Source: an uncultured Sulfurovum sp. (GTDB lineage Bacteria; Campylobacterota; Campylobacteria; Campylobacterales; Sulfurovaceae). From it: a DNA stretch of 11,108 bases. Position 1 is the stretch's first letter. The number at the start of each line of letters is the position of its first letter. Made by a program: the position numbers and the translations under genes. Positions 1-6,045 of this stretch are shown in pieces. The notes below the pieces were generated by a model. The model ran no database searches. It was not told the origin of the DNA and saw only the letters and a list, made by a program, of their open reading frames with translations. Where the stretch lies: the NCBI GenBank assembly GCA_947311605.1, contig CAMZLC010000082.1:1-11108 (forward strand). The letters are read 5' to 3'.

Positions 1-93
1 ATCACTCGCAGGGACAAAGGGATCCTGAATCAAGTTCAGGATGACGACCTTTTCATCATTTCCGTCATTCCGGACTCGATCCGGAATCCCCCT
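1..93. repeat. REP-like composite repeat, copy 1
   Basis: This is the first of two tandem copies of a composite intergenic repeat. It holds two imperfect palindromes in opposite orientation: one at 20-45, which reads on the minus strand as GTCATCCTGAACTTGATTCA and onward, and one at 64-92, which reads on the plus strand as GTCATTCCGGACTCGATCCG and onward. Both have the GTCAT head and the inverted-repeat layout of REP elements. The copy begins at base 1, so the array probably extends beyond the left edge. No RAYT transposase is visible in the window. Confidence 0.8.
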
Positions 94-104
94 GAAGAAC
101 AAAC

Positions 105-206
105 ATCACTCGCAAGGGCAAGGGGATCCTGAATCAAGTTCAGGATAACAACCTCTTCATCACTCCCGTCATCCCCGTCATTCCGGACCCGATCCGGAAT
201 CCCCCT
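105..206. repeat. REP-like composite repeat, copy 2, reaching into the recombinase gene
   Basis: This is the second tandem copy, about 104 bp after the first and 9 bp longer, because it carries an extra GTCATCCCC-like stretch near 169-177. Its palindromes lie at 124-147, where the GTCAT head has decayed to GTTAT, and at 177-206. The right palindrome overlaps the end of the minus-strand recombinase gene and supplies that gene's TGA stop (178-180) and last residues. It may also act as a terminator or RNA-stabilising hairpin for the miaB-recombinase transcript; that role is inferred. Confidence 0.8.
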
Positions 207-1050
207 CGTCAGCATGCATGACATCCGCCAAGGGGTGCGCTCTCATATACACCTCCATCTTTTTGGCGCTGGCGAGCTTGGTATAGACCTGGGTGGTCGC
301 CATAGAGCTATGTCCGAGCAGTTCAGAGACATCCGAGATACGGGCACCATGGTTCAGTAGATGCGTAGCAAAAGAGTGGCGCAGCTGATGCGGGGTGGCC
401 TTGATGCCGTGGGATCTGAAAAGTTTGTCTATTTTGTAACGAAGCTGTGCTGGGTTGAGTGCTTTTCCGCCCTTTTCAAACAGATAGGTTTTAGGAGGGT
501 GCAGATCCAGATATTGTGCCAAAAGCACTTGGAGATAGGGGAGGAGCGGCAACTGCCTGACTTTGTTGCCCTTGCCGATAATTTTTACCCATCTTCCTGA
601 TATCTGATCTAGCTTCAGTCCACTAAGCTCACTGATTCTCAATCCCAGCCCATAGAGCATACCCACAAGCAGCCTGTCATCCAGCGCCGCCTCTGCCAGC
701 ACCTCCTCTATATACACCTCTTCGATGGGCTTAGGGAGCGTCTGAGGCACCTTGATGGAGGCATCACCCATCAGCTTGACCTGTATCCCTCTGTGATCCT
801 CCAGATAAGCGACAAAAGAGCGGATGGCGCTGAGCTTTTTCGTGATAGTCTTTTTGCTGTTGGTGGCGATCTTCAGACGCAGCGGCATAATATCCAGGAT
901 CTGCATAGCATCCTCTTCATAGTACTCACAAAAGTGAAGCATTTGGGAAAGTGCCGTCTCATAGGTGGTCACCGTATGCGGACTGTAGCCCCGCACCGAG
1001 GCGAGAAAGTCGAGGAAATCATCTATCTGCGATTGTAGTCCGGTTTTCAT
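178..1050 (-). CDS. Tyrosine site-specific recombinase, XerC/XerD-like
   Basis: This is a 290-residue tyrosine recombinase, probably acting in chromosome dimer resolution at a dif-type site; the partner site is not in the window. An N-terminal SAM-like core-binding domain (about residues 5-90) precedes the catalytic domain (about 105-275). All six catalytic positions are visible: R138 in GLGLRISEL, K160 in GKGNK, H221 and R224 in HQLRH, H247 in LGHSS, and nucleophile Y256 in QVYTKL. The length matches classical XerC/XerD; from memory, the single XerH of Campylobacter and Helicobacter is some 60 residues longer, so this may be a XerD-type or an additional recombinase. The last eight residues (GDSGSGPE) and the stop are encoded by a REP-like palindrome, so the original C-terminus was probably near AHPLA (271-275). 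The gene lies 23 nt after miaB on the same strand, probably in one transcript. Confidence 0.88.
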   Translation of the reverse strand: MKTGLQSQIDDFLDFLASVRGYSPHTVTTYETALSQMLHFCEYYEEDAMQILDIMPLRLKIATNSKKTITKKLSAIRSFVAYLEDHRGIQVKLMGDASIKVPQTLPKPIEEVYIEEVLAEAALDDRLLVGMLYGLGLRISELSGLKLDQISGRWVKIIGKGNKVRQLPLLPYLQVLLAQYLDLHPPKTYLFEKGGKALNPAQLRYKIDKLFRSHGIKATPHQLRHSFATHLLNHGARISDVSELLGHSSMATTQVYTKLASAKKMEVYMRAHPLADVMHADEGDSGSGPE

Positions 1051-1073
1051 AAGAGACTATCCCCAACAAGGCA

Positions 1074-2378
1074 CTAGATCACCTCTCCATCCAGTGCACC
1101 GCGAGAGCTCTTGGTGATACGCACATCCACGATCTCCCCCAGCAGTGCTTCGCTGCCCTCGACAAACACCAGCTTGCCGTCATCACTGCGGCCTGCGATC
1201 CTGCCATGAGGTTTGAGTTCATCGAAATAGACCGCATGGATCTTCCCCAGCTGTGCCCCCATGATCTCATCCAGGATCTCCGTATGGTGCGCCTGCAATC
1301 TGCTGAGGCGCGCCGAGGCAATCTCCGGATCCACCTGCGCCTCATAGTGCGCGGCCTCCGTCAGCGGACGGGGAGAATACTTGAAGGAGAAGAGCTGTTC
1401 GAAACGCACCTGCTCCAGCACCTTCATGGTCTCTTCAAAATCAGCGTCACTTTCGCCGGGGAAACCTACGATGATATCGGTTGAGATCGTCGCTTCTGGA
1501 CAGAGCGCGCGGATCTTGGCACAGCGGTTGAGAAAATTCTCTTGGGTATATCCGCGCTTCATCGCTTTGAGCAGTGGTGTAGAACCACTCTGCAACGGCA
1601 CATGGATCTGTTTGCAGATCTTGGGATTGGCAGCAAACTCCTCCAAGAAAGCATCATCCATGTGCAGTGGATGCGGAGAGGTAAAACGGATACGCTCCAA
1701 GCCCTCTATTTTCGACACTTTTTGGAGTAGTCCTGTGAAATTTATCTCTTCATTGTGGGCACCGAATCTTCTACCGTAGTTGTTCACATTTTGTCCCAGA
1801 AGCATCACCTCTTTGGCGCCTGTTCCTACTGCCTTAGTGATTTCCTGAACGATCAGGTCACTGGGGATAGATATCTCCTCTCCCCGTGTGGCCGGCACGA
1901 TACAGAAGGTACAGCCTTTGTCGCAGCCGATCGAGATATTGACCATCGCCTTGAAGGGGCTACTACGGTATTCACCAAACGCATAGGTACTCTCATCATA
2001 ATCTGTCTCTACCTCCACGGCATGCTTGACACCGATGACCTCTGTGATCTTGGAGACATTTCTGGCTCCCAGGACAAAATCCACCGAAGGCGCCCGGCGA
2101 ATGATCTCTTCACCCAGATGACTGGCCGTACAACCACATACACCAATCTTGGCAGAGGGTTTTTTCTTTTTGTTAAATACGCCAATTTCCGAGAAGAGTT
2201 TGGCGACGGGTTTTTCTCTGACCGAACAGGTGTTGATAAGGATAAGGTCTGCCTGGGAAAGATCTTGGGTGAGGATGTAATGCTCTTTTTGGTTTAGCTC
2301 TGCGATCATGTGCTCACTGTCACGCACATTCATGGCACAGCCAAGGGTTTCTATGAAAAGTCTTTTAGGCTCCGGCAT
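1074..2378 (-). CDS. miaB: tRNA-2-methylthio-N6-dimethylallyladenosine synthase MiaB
   Basis: This is a 434-residue radical-SAM methylthiotransferase that converts i6A37 to ms2i6A37 in tRNAs reading UNN codons. The N-terminal domain (about 5-120) carries the cysteines for the auxiliary 4Fe-4S cluster: C14 in LGCAMN, C51 in NTCSV and C83 in GCTAS. The radical-SAM domain has the CxxxCxxC motif C152-C156-C159 in GCDKGCTFC. A TRAM-like RNA-binding segment closes the protein (about 370-434). The N-terminus, LFIETLGCAMNVRDSEHM, is typical of MiaB. The start ATG has no clear Shine-Dalgarno sequence, so translation may depend on coupling to the HP0268-family gene 18 nt upstream. The HP0268-miaB neighbourhood is the same in H. 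pylori and C. jejuni. Length and motifs are complete. Confidence 0.97.
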   Translation of the reverse strand: MPEPKRLFIETLGCAMNVRDSEHMIAELNQKEHYILTQDLSQADLILINTCSVREKPVAKLFSEIGVFNKKKKPSAKIGVCGCTASHLGEEIIRRAPSVDFVLGARNVSKITEVIGVKHAVEVETDYDESTYAFGEYRSSPFKAMVNISIGCDKGCTFCIVPATRGEEISIPSDLIVQEITKAVGTGAKEVMLLGQNVNNYGRRFGAHNEEINFTGLLQKVSKIEGLERIRFTSPHPLHMDDAFLEEFAANPKICKQIHVPLQSGSTPLLKAMKRGYTQENFLNRCAKIRALCPEATISTDIIVGFPGESDADFEETMKVLEQVRFEQLFSFKYSPRPLTEAAHYEAQVDPEIASARLSRLQAHHTEILDEIMGAQLGKIHAVYFDELKPHGRIAGRSDDGKLVFVEGSEALLGEIVDVRITKSSRGALDGEVI

Positions 2379-2396
2379 GCATCTGTTTCGCTACAC

Positions 2397-2636
2397 TTAT
2401 TTGACGATATGCACTTCGTAGGTGAACTCACCTTCGGTCAGTCCATACTTGATCTCTCTCATGTAAACACTATATTCTTTTTCATCAAAATAGTCGATAA
2501 GTGCCATAATATCTTTATGTGTATTGTCTTTGTCGAAATAGAAGATAGATTTGTCAGACAACTGTTCTTCTATTTTACTAAGCTCAATGGTCTTGGGTTT
2601 TGCCTTGAGCGTGGTTCTTGCCAATTTTAGTTTCAT
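2397..2636 (-). CDS. HP0268-family small protein
   Basis: This 79-residue protein matches what I recall of H. pylori HP0268 in length, in the start MKLxLA, in the central SIFYFDKDNTHKD block (about residues 30-42), in the YFDEKEYSVYMREI segment and in the closing YEVHIV. The H. pylori protein has an SMR-like fold and has been reported to have nicking and RNase activity; whether this protein does is not visible here. The family is essentially confined to Campylobacterota and helps place the organism. It is the first gene of the minus-strand run HP0268-miaB-recombinase. A GAGGA ribosome site at 2647-2651 lies 10 nt before the ATG. A GGGGGTACCCCC palindrome (2655-2666) sits in its leader. Confidence 0.9.
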   Translation of the reverse strand: MKLKLARTTLKAKPKTIELSKIEEQLSDKSIFYFDKDNTHKDIMALIDYFDEKEYSVYMREIKYGLTEGEFTYEVHIVK

Positions 2637-2654
2637 GATAATATTTTCCTCATA

Positions 2655-2666
2655 GGGGGTACCCCC
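2655..2666. promoter_or_regulatory. Perfect 12-bp palindrome in the HP0268-family leader
   Basis: GGGGGTACCCCC is a perfect palindrome in an otherwise AT-rich gap. It lies between the candidate minus-strand -10 (2681-2686) and the ribosome site of the HP0268-family gene. It could be an operator, or a short GGGG/CCCC hairpin with a GTAC loop that hinders translation. The function is unknown. Confidence 0.35.
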
Positions 2667-2680
2667 ATTTAATTATTGTG

Positions 2681-2686
2681 ATTCTA
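2681..2686 (-). promoter_or_regulatory. Candidate -10 box for the HP0268-miaB-recombinase transcript
   Basis: On the minus strand this reads TAGAAT, a good sigma-70 -10 box, 44 nt upstream of the HP0268-family ATG. No convincing -35 is visible; main promoters of Campylobacterota usually rely on the -10 and AT-rich upstream sequence. A start near 2674 would place the GGGGGTACCCCC palindrome in the transcript leader. Confidence 0.4.
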
Positions 2687-2714
2687 CTTTATTTTCCGTA
2701 AAGGTACGATTAGA

Positions 2715-2720
2715 TACAAT
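2715..2720 (+). promoter_or_regulatory. Candidate -10 box for nusA
   Basis: TACAAT preceded by TAGA makes a plausible sigma-70 -10 box on the plus strand, about 88 nt before the nusA start. Transcription from near 2727 would leave a leader of about 80 nt containing an inverted repeat (2747-2788) and part or all of the pair TCTTCT/AGAAGA (2723-2742). Confidence 0.4.
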
Positions 2721-2746
2721 AATCTTCTCTTAAAAAAGAAGAATCC

Positions 2747-2788
2747 CACACAAAGTGTTACTGTTATGTTGATTTTATCACTTGTGTG
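2747..2788 (+). promoter_or_regulatory. Inverted repeat in the nusA leader
   Basis: CACACAAAGTG (2747-2757) pairs with CACTTGTGTG (2779-2788): ten base pairs with one bulged A around a 21-nt loop. It ends 7 nt before the AAAGG ribosome site of nusA. It could be an RNA hairpin controlling nusA expression, since nusA is autoregulated in other bacteria, or a DNA operator. Choosing between the two is not possible from the sequence. Confidence 0.4.
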
Positions 2789-2807
2789 AAACTATAAAGG
2801 TATGATC

Positions 2808-3950
2808 ATGGAAAAAATATTGGATATCATCGAGGCCATTGCGCAGGAAAAAAACATCTCCAAAGAGAGTGCGATAGAGGCATTCAAGGATGCAGCCGTC
2901 ATGACTGCCAAAAGACTCACTACCCGCGAGAGCAGTTTTGAGGTAAGCATTGATGAGGATACCAAGACCTACGCGATACAGCGTGTGATTACTGTCGTCG
3001 AGGATGATGACGAGAGGCTAGAGGCAGAGGCAGACAGTTATATCGCACTGGGTGAAGCGCAGGAAGAGTATGACAGCGGTTTGGAGGTCGGAGATCAGCT
3101 CCGTAGCGACATGGTGCTCGAGGAGTATGGTCGCACGGCTGCTGCCAGCCTCTTCCGAGAACTCGAATACCACATCCAGCGGCATATCGAGCAAGACCTT
3201 TTTGAAAAGTACAAATCCAAAGTAGGTACCGTGATCATCGGGACGGTGAACCGTGTGGATGAAGAAGAGAACACCTATGTCGAGATAGGCGAACTCAAAG
3301 GGATCATGAGCCAGCGAAACCGTATCAAGGGAGAGAGCTTCAAGGTGGGGGATACTCTCAAGGCACTCTTGCGATTTGTCAGTATCGATCCCCAGTACGG
3401 CATGTTTTTGGAGCTGACAAGAACCGCTCCAAAGTTTCTCGAGAAGCTGATGGAAAAAGAAGTACCGGAGATACAAGACGGTGCAGTAGATATCATCTCC
3501 TCTTCCAGAATCCCCGGAGAGCGTGCCAAAATCGCCCTCAAGACAGACCAGCTCAATATCGACCCCATCGGTGCCGCAGTCGGACAGAGAGGGGTACGGA
3601 TCAATGCCGTCTCCGCAGAGCTCAACGATGAAAATATCGACTGTATCGAATATTCTCCTATCCCGGAGATGTATATCACCAGAGCGCTCTCGCCTGCAAT
3701 TGTCAAGAGCGTCAAGATCGAAAATAGAGATACCAGCGAGCAAAAAGCACTCGTAGACATCACCAATGACCAAAAGGCCAAGGCTATCGGGAAAAGCGGT
3801 ATCAATATCCGTCTGGCCTCTATGCTGACGGGCTATCAGATAGAGCTCAATGAGGTCGAAGGCATCACGGATCGTTCTGCCTCCACCACAGAGATGGAAA
3901 ATCAGGAGAAGAGTACCGATACTTCAGCGCTGGAGAGTTTGTTCTCCTAG
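2808..3950 (+). CDS. nusA: Transcription termination/antitermination factor NusA
   Basis: This 380-residue NusA binds RNA polymerase and nascent RNA and modulates pausing, termination and antitermination. The order is: N-terminal polymerase-binding domain (about 1-130), S1 domain (about 137-200, beginning VGTVIIGTVNRV), KH1 (about 205-282, loop GQRG at 259-262, preceded by IPGERAKIAL) and KH2 (about 285-350, loop GKSG at 328-331, followed by IRLASMLTGYQI). A polar tail of about 30 residues follows. The C-terminal acidic repeats of E. coli NusA are absent, as usual outside gamma-proteobacteria. An ATG at 2802 is also in frame, but AAAGG (2796-2800) sits 7 nt before the ATG at 2808 and only 1 nt before the other, and the MEKI start matches relatives. 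The gene is divergent from the HP0268-family gene and convergent with tpiA. Confidence 0.96.
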   Translation: MEKILDIIEAIAQEKNISKESAIEAFKDAAVMTAKRLTTRESSFEVSIDEDTKTYAIQRVITVVEDDDERLEAEADSYIALGEAQEEYDSGLEVGDQLRSDMVLEEYGRTAAASLFRELEYHIQRHIEQDLFEKYKSKVGTVIIGTVNRVDEEENTYVEIGELKGIMSQRNRIKGESFKVGDTLKALLRFVSIDPQYGMFLELTRTAPKFLEKLMEKEVPEIQDGAVDIISSSRIPGERAKIALKTDQLNIDPIGAAVGQRGVRINAVSAELNDENIDCIEYSPIPEMYITRALSPAIVKSVKIENRDTSEQKALVDITNDQKAKAIGKSGINIRLASMLTGYQIELNEVEGITDRSASTTEMENQEKSTDTSALESLFS

Positions 3951-3956
3951 GAGTCT

Positions 3957-4042
3957 GTCATCCTGAACTTGATTCAGGATCCCGCTGGTTTTGGGTATGA
4001 TGGCTGCCCTCCAAGGAGATTCCGGATCGAGTCCGGAATGAC
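3957..4042. repeat. REP-like inverted pair between convergent nusA and tpiA
   Basis: Two palindromes of the same families as at the left edge lie here: 3957-3982 (GTCATCCTGAACTTGATTCA and onward, plus strand) and 4018-4042 (minus strand GTCATTCCGGACTCGATCCG and onward). The pair begins 7 bp after the nusA stop and ends 19 bp before the tpiA stop. A convergent gap is a usual place for REP pairs, where the hairpins can end transcription or protect 3' ends from both sides. Neither hairpin has a clear T-run, so the termination role is inferred. Confidence 0.75.
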
Positions 4043-4061
4043 GGGGTATGGCGATAAAAAT

Positions 4062-4760
4062 CTACACTTTCCCTGCTGTGACCAGCGCCATAAAACTCTC
4101 TACTTCCAAAGAGGCACCTCCTACCAGCACACCGTCCACTCCGTCAACAGCAGCAATCTCCTGAATATTCTCTGGTTTGACACTGCCACCATAGAGCAAC
4201 GCGCACTTCACATGACTTTTCAGCATCTTGTGGGTACGGCTGATCTCCTCTACGGTAGCACTCCTTCCTGTCCCTATCGCCCAGATAGGCTCATAGGCAA
4301 CGGTCAGTTTTTTATAGCGGGTATCTATCCCTTCAAATTGTGCCAAAAGATAGGCTGTCACCGCCTCCTCTCCCTGCTCCCTGACCTCCAGTGGCTCACC
4401 GATACAGTAGACAATCTCGAATCCCTCAGAGCAAAAGAACTGAAACTTCTCGGCGACCGCCTCCTGGGATTCTCCCATGATCTCTCTGCGTTCACTGTGC
4501 CCGATAAGCAGGGTTTTGATACCAAACTCCTCCAGCTGCAGTACGCCTGTCTCGCCCGTATAGGCACCACTAACCGCGGGATAAGCATTTTGTGCACCTA
4601 TCGTAAAGTCACCCGTATAGCTGTCGAGAGCCGTAGCGGGGGGAAAGACCATCACTCTGTCTCCCCCGGATTTTTCGCTCATTCGTTTTGCCAGCTTCTC
4701 CATATAGTCTGCTGTACTGTTTCGGGTGTGATTCATCTTGAAATTGGCTGCATAGATCAT
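4062..4760 (-). CDS. tpiA: Triosephosphate isomerase
   Basis: This enzyme of glycolysis and gluconeogenesis interconverts dihydroxyacetone phosphate and glyceraldehyde 3-phosphate. The 232-residue TIM barrel has all catalytic elements: N6 and K8 in NFKMN, H88 in IGHSERRE, E157 in VAYEPIWAIGTG (with the phosphate-gripping loop 6), GGSV at 191-194 and VGGASL at 213-218. It is some 15-20 residues shorter than E. coli TpiA, a compact form also found in relatives. An AGAGGA ribosome site precedes the ATG, and pgk ends 20 nt upstream, so the two are probably one transcript. The gene converges on nusA across a REP-like pair. Confidence 0.97.
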   Translation of the reverse strand: MIYAANFKMNHTRNSTADYMEKLAKRMSEKSGGDRVMVFPPATALDSYTGDFTIGAQNAYPAVSGAYTGETGVLQLEEFGIKTLLIGHSERREIMGESQEAVAEKFQFFCSEGFEIVYCIGEPLEVREQGEEAVTAYLLAQFEGIDTRYKKLTVAYEPIWAIGTGRSATVEEISRTHKMLKSHVKCALLYGGSVKPENIQEIAAVDGVDGVLVGGASLEVESFMALVTAGKV

Positions 4761-4780
4761 GTTGTTTTCCTCTTTTGGCG

Positions 4781-5986
4781 TTATGCCTTGAGTGCTTCGA
4801 TCCCAGGAAGCACCTCTCCTTCGATTAATTTGAGACTGGCACCGCCTCCGGTACTGACAAAGGTCATCTCGTCCACATCCCCGGCTCTGGCTGCTACATC
4901 GGCAGTATCGCCTCCCCCCACTATAGTCGTGGCATGGGTCTCGGCGATATAGTGTGACATCTTGGTAGAGCCTTTGGCAAACTTATCCATCTCATAGACA
5001 CCCATGGGGCCGTTCCAGATGATCGTCTGCGCATCGTTGAGTACTTCCCTGAAAAGTCTGCTGCTGGCAGGGCCGATATCCAACCCCATCCAGTCCGCAG
5101 GTATCTCCTGGGTAGGCAGATATTTCACCGTGCTGTTTTCGCTAAACTCCGGTGCCGCGACGATATCGATAGGGAGATAGAACTTCACCCCTTTCTCTTG
5201 CGCCTTTTTCATGATACTTCTCGCCTCATCCAGCAGGTCATTCTCCACCAGAGAGGTACCTATCTCGTACCCCATTGACTTCAAAAAAGTAAATGCCATC
5301 CCTCCGCCGACGATGACTTTGTCAACCTTGTCAATCAGTTTTGTCAATGCCTCCAGCTTTCCTGAGACCTTGCTGCCTCCTACTACTGCCACAAAGGGTC
5401 TGGTAGGATTTTCCAGTACCCTGCTGAAGAAATTTACCTCTTTGGTCAGCAAAAAGCCAGCTGCTTTGTGTGCTGCATCAAACTGCTCTGCCATTGCATA
5501 GATCGAGGCATGCTTTCGGTGGCAGGCACCGAAAGCATCATTGATATAGATATCCGCCAACGCTGCCAGTTCTTTGGCAAAACCTACGCTATTGCTAGTC
5601 TCCCCGGCATCAAATCTCAGATTTTCCAACAAAAGCACATCCCCCTCTTGTAGTGATGCTGCCAATGCTTTGGCTTTTTCTGTCACAACATCGCCTGTTT
5701 TGGAGTCATCAAAAAGCAGTCTGTTTTTGATCTTGAGCAGTACATCCAGTCGACGATAAACCGTCTCTAGAGAATACTGCTCTTCGTACACACCGGGCTT
5801 GGGTCGCTCAAAATGTGATCCCAGAATGATCTTGCAACCCCTGTCGACGCAGTACCGGATCGTCTGCAATGCTGCCCTGATCCTGCGGTCATCCGTGATA
5901 TTGCCAAACTCATCCTTGGGTACATTGAAGTCACATCTGATAAATACACGCTTTCCGTCGATATCCAGCTCTTTGATCGTTTTCAA
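4781..5986 (-). CDS. pgk: Phosphoglycerate kinase
   Basis: This 401-residue two-domain kinase transfers phosphate between 1,3-bisphosphoglycerate and ADP in the cytoplasm. Visible family motifs are RCDFNVP (17-23), TDDRRIR (31-37), VGGSKVSGK in the hinge region, NGPMGVYE, GGGDTA, and the C-terminal STGGGASL. The start is TTG at 5984-5986, with GAGG 7 nt upstream; the nearby ATG at 5991-5993 is followed at once by a stop. The usual SHLGRP substrate loop reads SHFERP (57-62): H58 and R61 are kept but glycine is replaced by E60. It heads a pgk-tpiA unit divergent from nadD. In C. jejuni gapA stands between pgk and nadD; here it is missing. Confidence 0.97.
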   Translation of the reverse strand: MKTIKELDIDGKRVFIRCDFNVPKDEFGNITDDRRIRAALQTIRYCVDRGCKIILGSHFERPKPGVYEEQYSLETVYRRLDVLLKIKNRLLFDDSKTGDVVTEKAKALAASLQEGDVLLLENLRFDAGETSNSVGFAKELAALADIYINDAFGACHRKHASIYAMAEQFDAAHKAAGFLLTKEVNFFSRVLENPTRPFVAVVGGSKVSGKLEALTKLIDKVDKVIVGGGMAFTFLKSMGYEIGTSLVENDLLDEARSIMKKAQEKGVKFYLPIDIVAAPEFSENSTVKYLPTQEIPADWMGLDIGPASSRLFREVLNDAQTIIWNGPMGVYEMDKFAKGSTKMSHYIAETHATTIVGGGDTADVAARAGDVDEMTFVSTGGGASLKLIEGEVLPGIEALKA

Positions 5987-6011
5987 CTTACATCCTCATT
6001 TTTGTGATAAA

Positions 6012-6017
6012 ATTATA
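6012..6017 (-). promoter_or_regulatory. -10 box for pgk-tpiA, shared with nadD
   Basis: The 8-bp palindrome ATTATAAT (6012-6019) gives a perfect TATAAT on both strands; this is the minus-strand reading. It would start transcription near 6005, about 20 nt before the pgk TTG. The two -10 boxes overlap by four bases, so polymerase cannot occupy both. Confidence 0.55.
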
Positions 6018-6019
6018 AT
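6014..6019 (+). promoter_or_regulatory. -10 box for nadD-rsfS, shared with pgk
   Basis: This is the plus-strand TATAAT of the same palindrome. It would start transcription near 6026, about 20 nt before the nadD TTG and upstream of its GAGG ribosome site (6035-6038). There is no clear -35, as is common in Campylobacterota. Confidence 0.55.
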
Positions 6020-6045
6020 CATTTTACTGAAATTGAGGTTACTAT

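Noticed and set aside
1..206. The left-edge repeats as a CRISPR array
   Set aside because: There are only two copies with a period near 104 bp, made of inverted palindromes that differ from each other, and there are no cas genes.
36..224. A 62-residue minus-strand reading frame with NLIQDP and FRIESGMT peptides
   Set aside because: It is made wholly of the REP-like palindromes and overlaps the end of the recombinase gene; such peptides are well-known annotation artefacts.
1755..2297. A 180-residue plus-strand frame inside miaB
   Set aside because: It is antisense to a region with MiaB iron-sulfur motifs and has no ribosome site or family pattern.
2802..2807. The earlier nusA ATG, adding two residues
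   Set aside because: The ribosome site is only 1 nt before it and ideally placed for the ATG at 2808; the MEKI start matches relatives.
3018..3773. A 251-residue minus-strand frame inside nusA
   Set aside because: It is the shadow of the S1 and KH domains of nusA.
3969..4952. A 327-residue plus-strand frame across tpiA and the end of pgk
   Set aside because: It begins in the REP-like pair and is antisense to tpiA and pgk, which have full family motifs.
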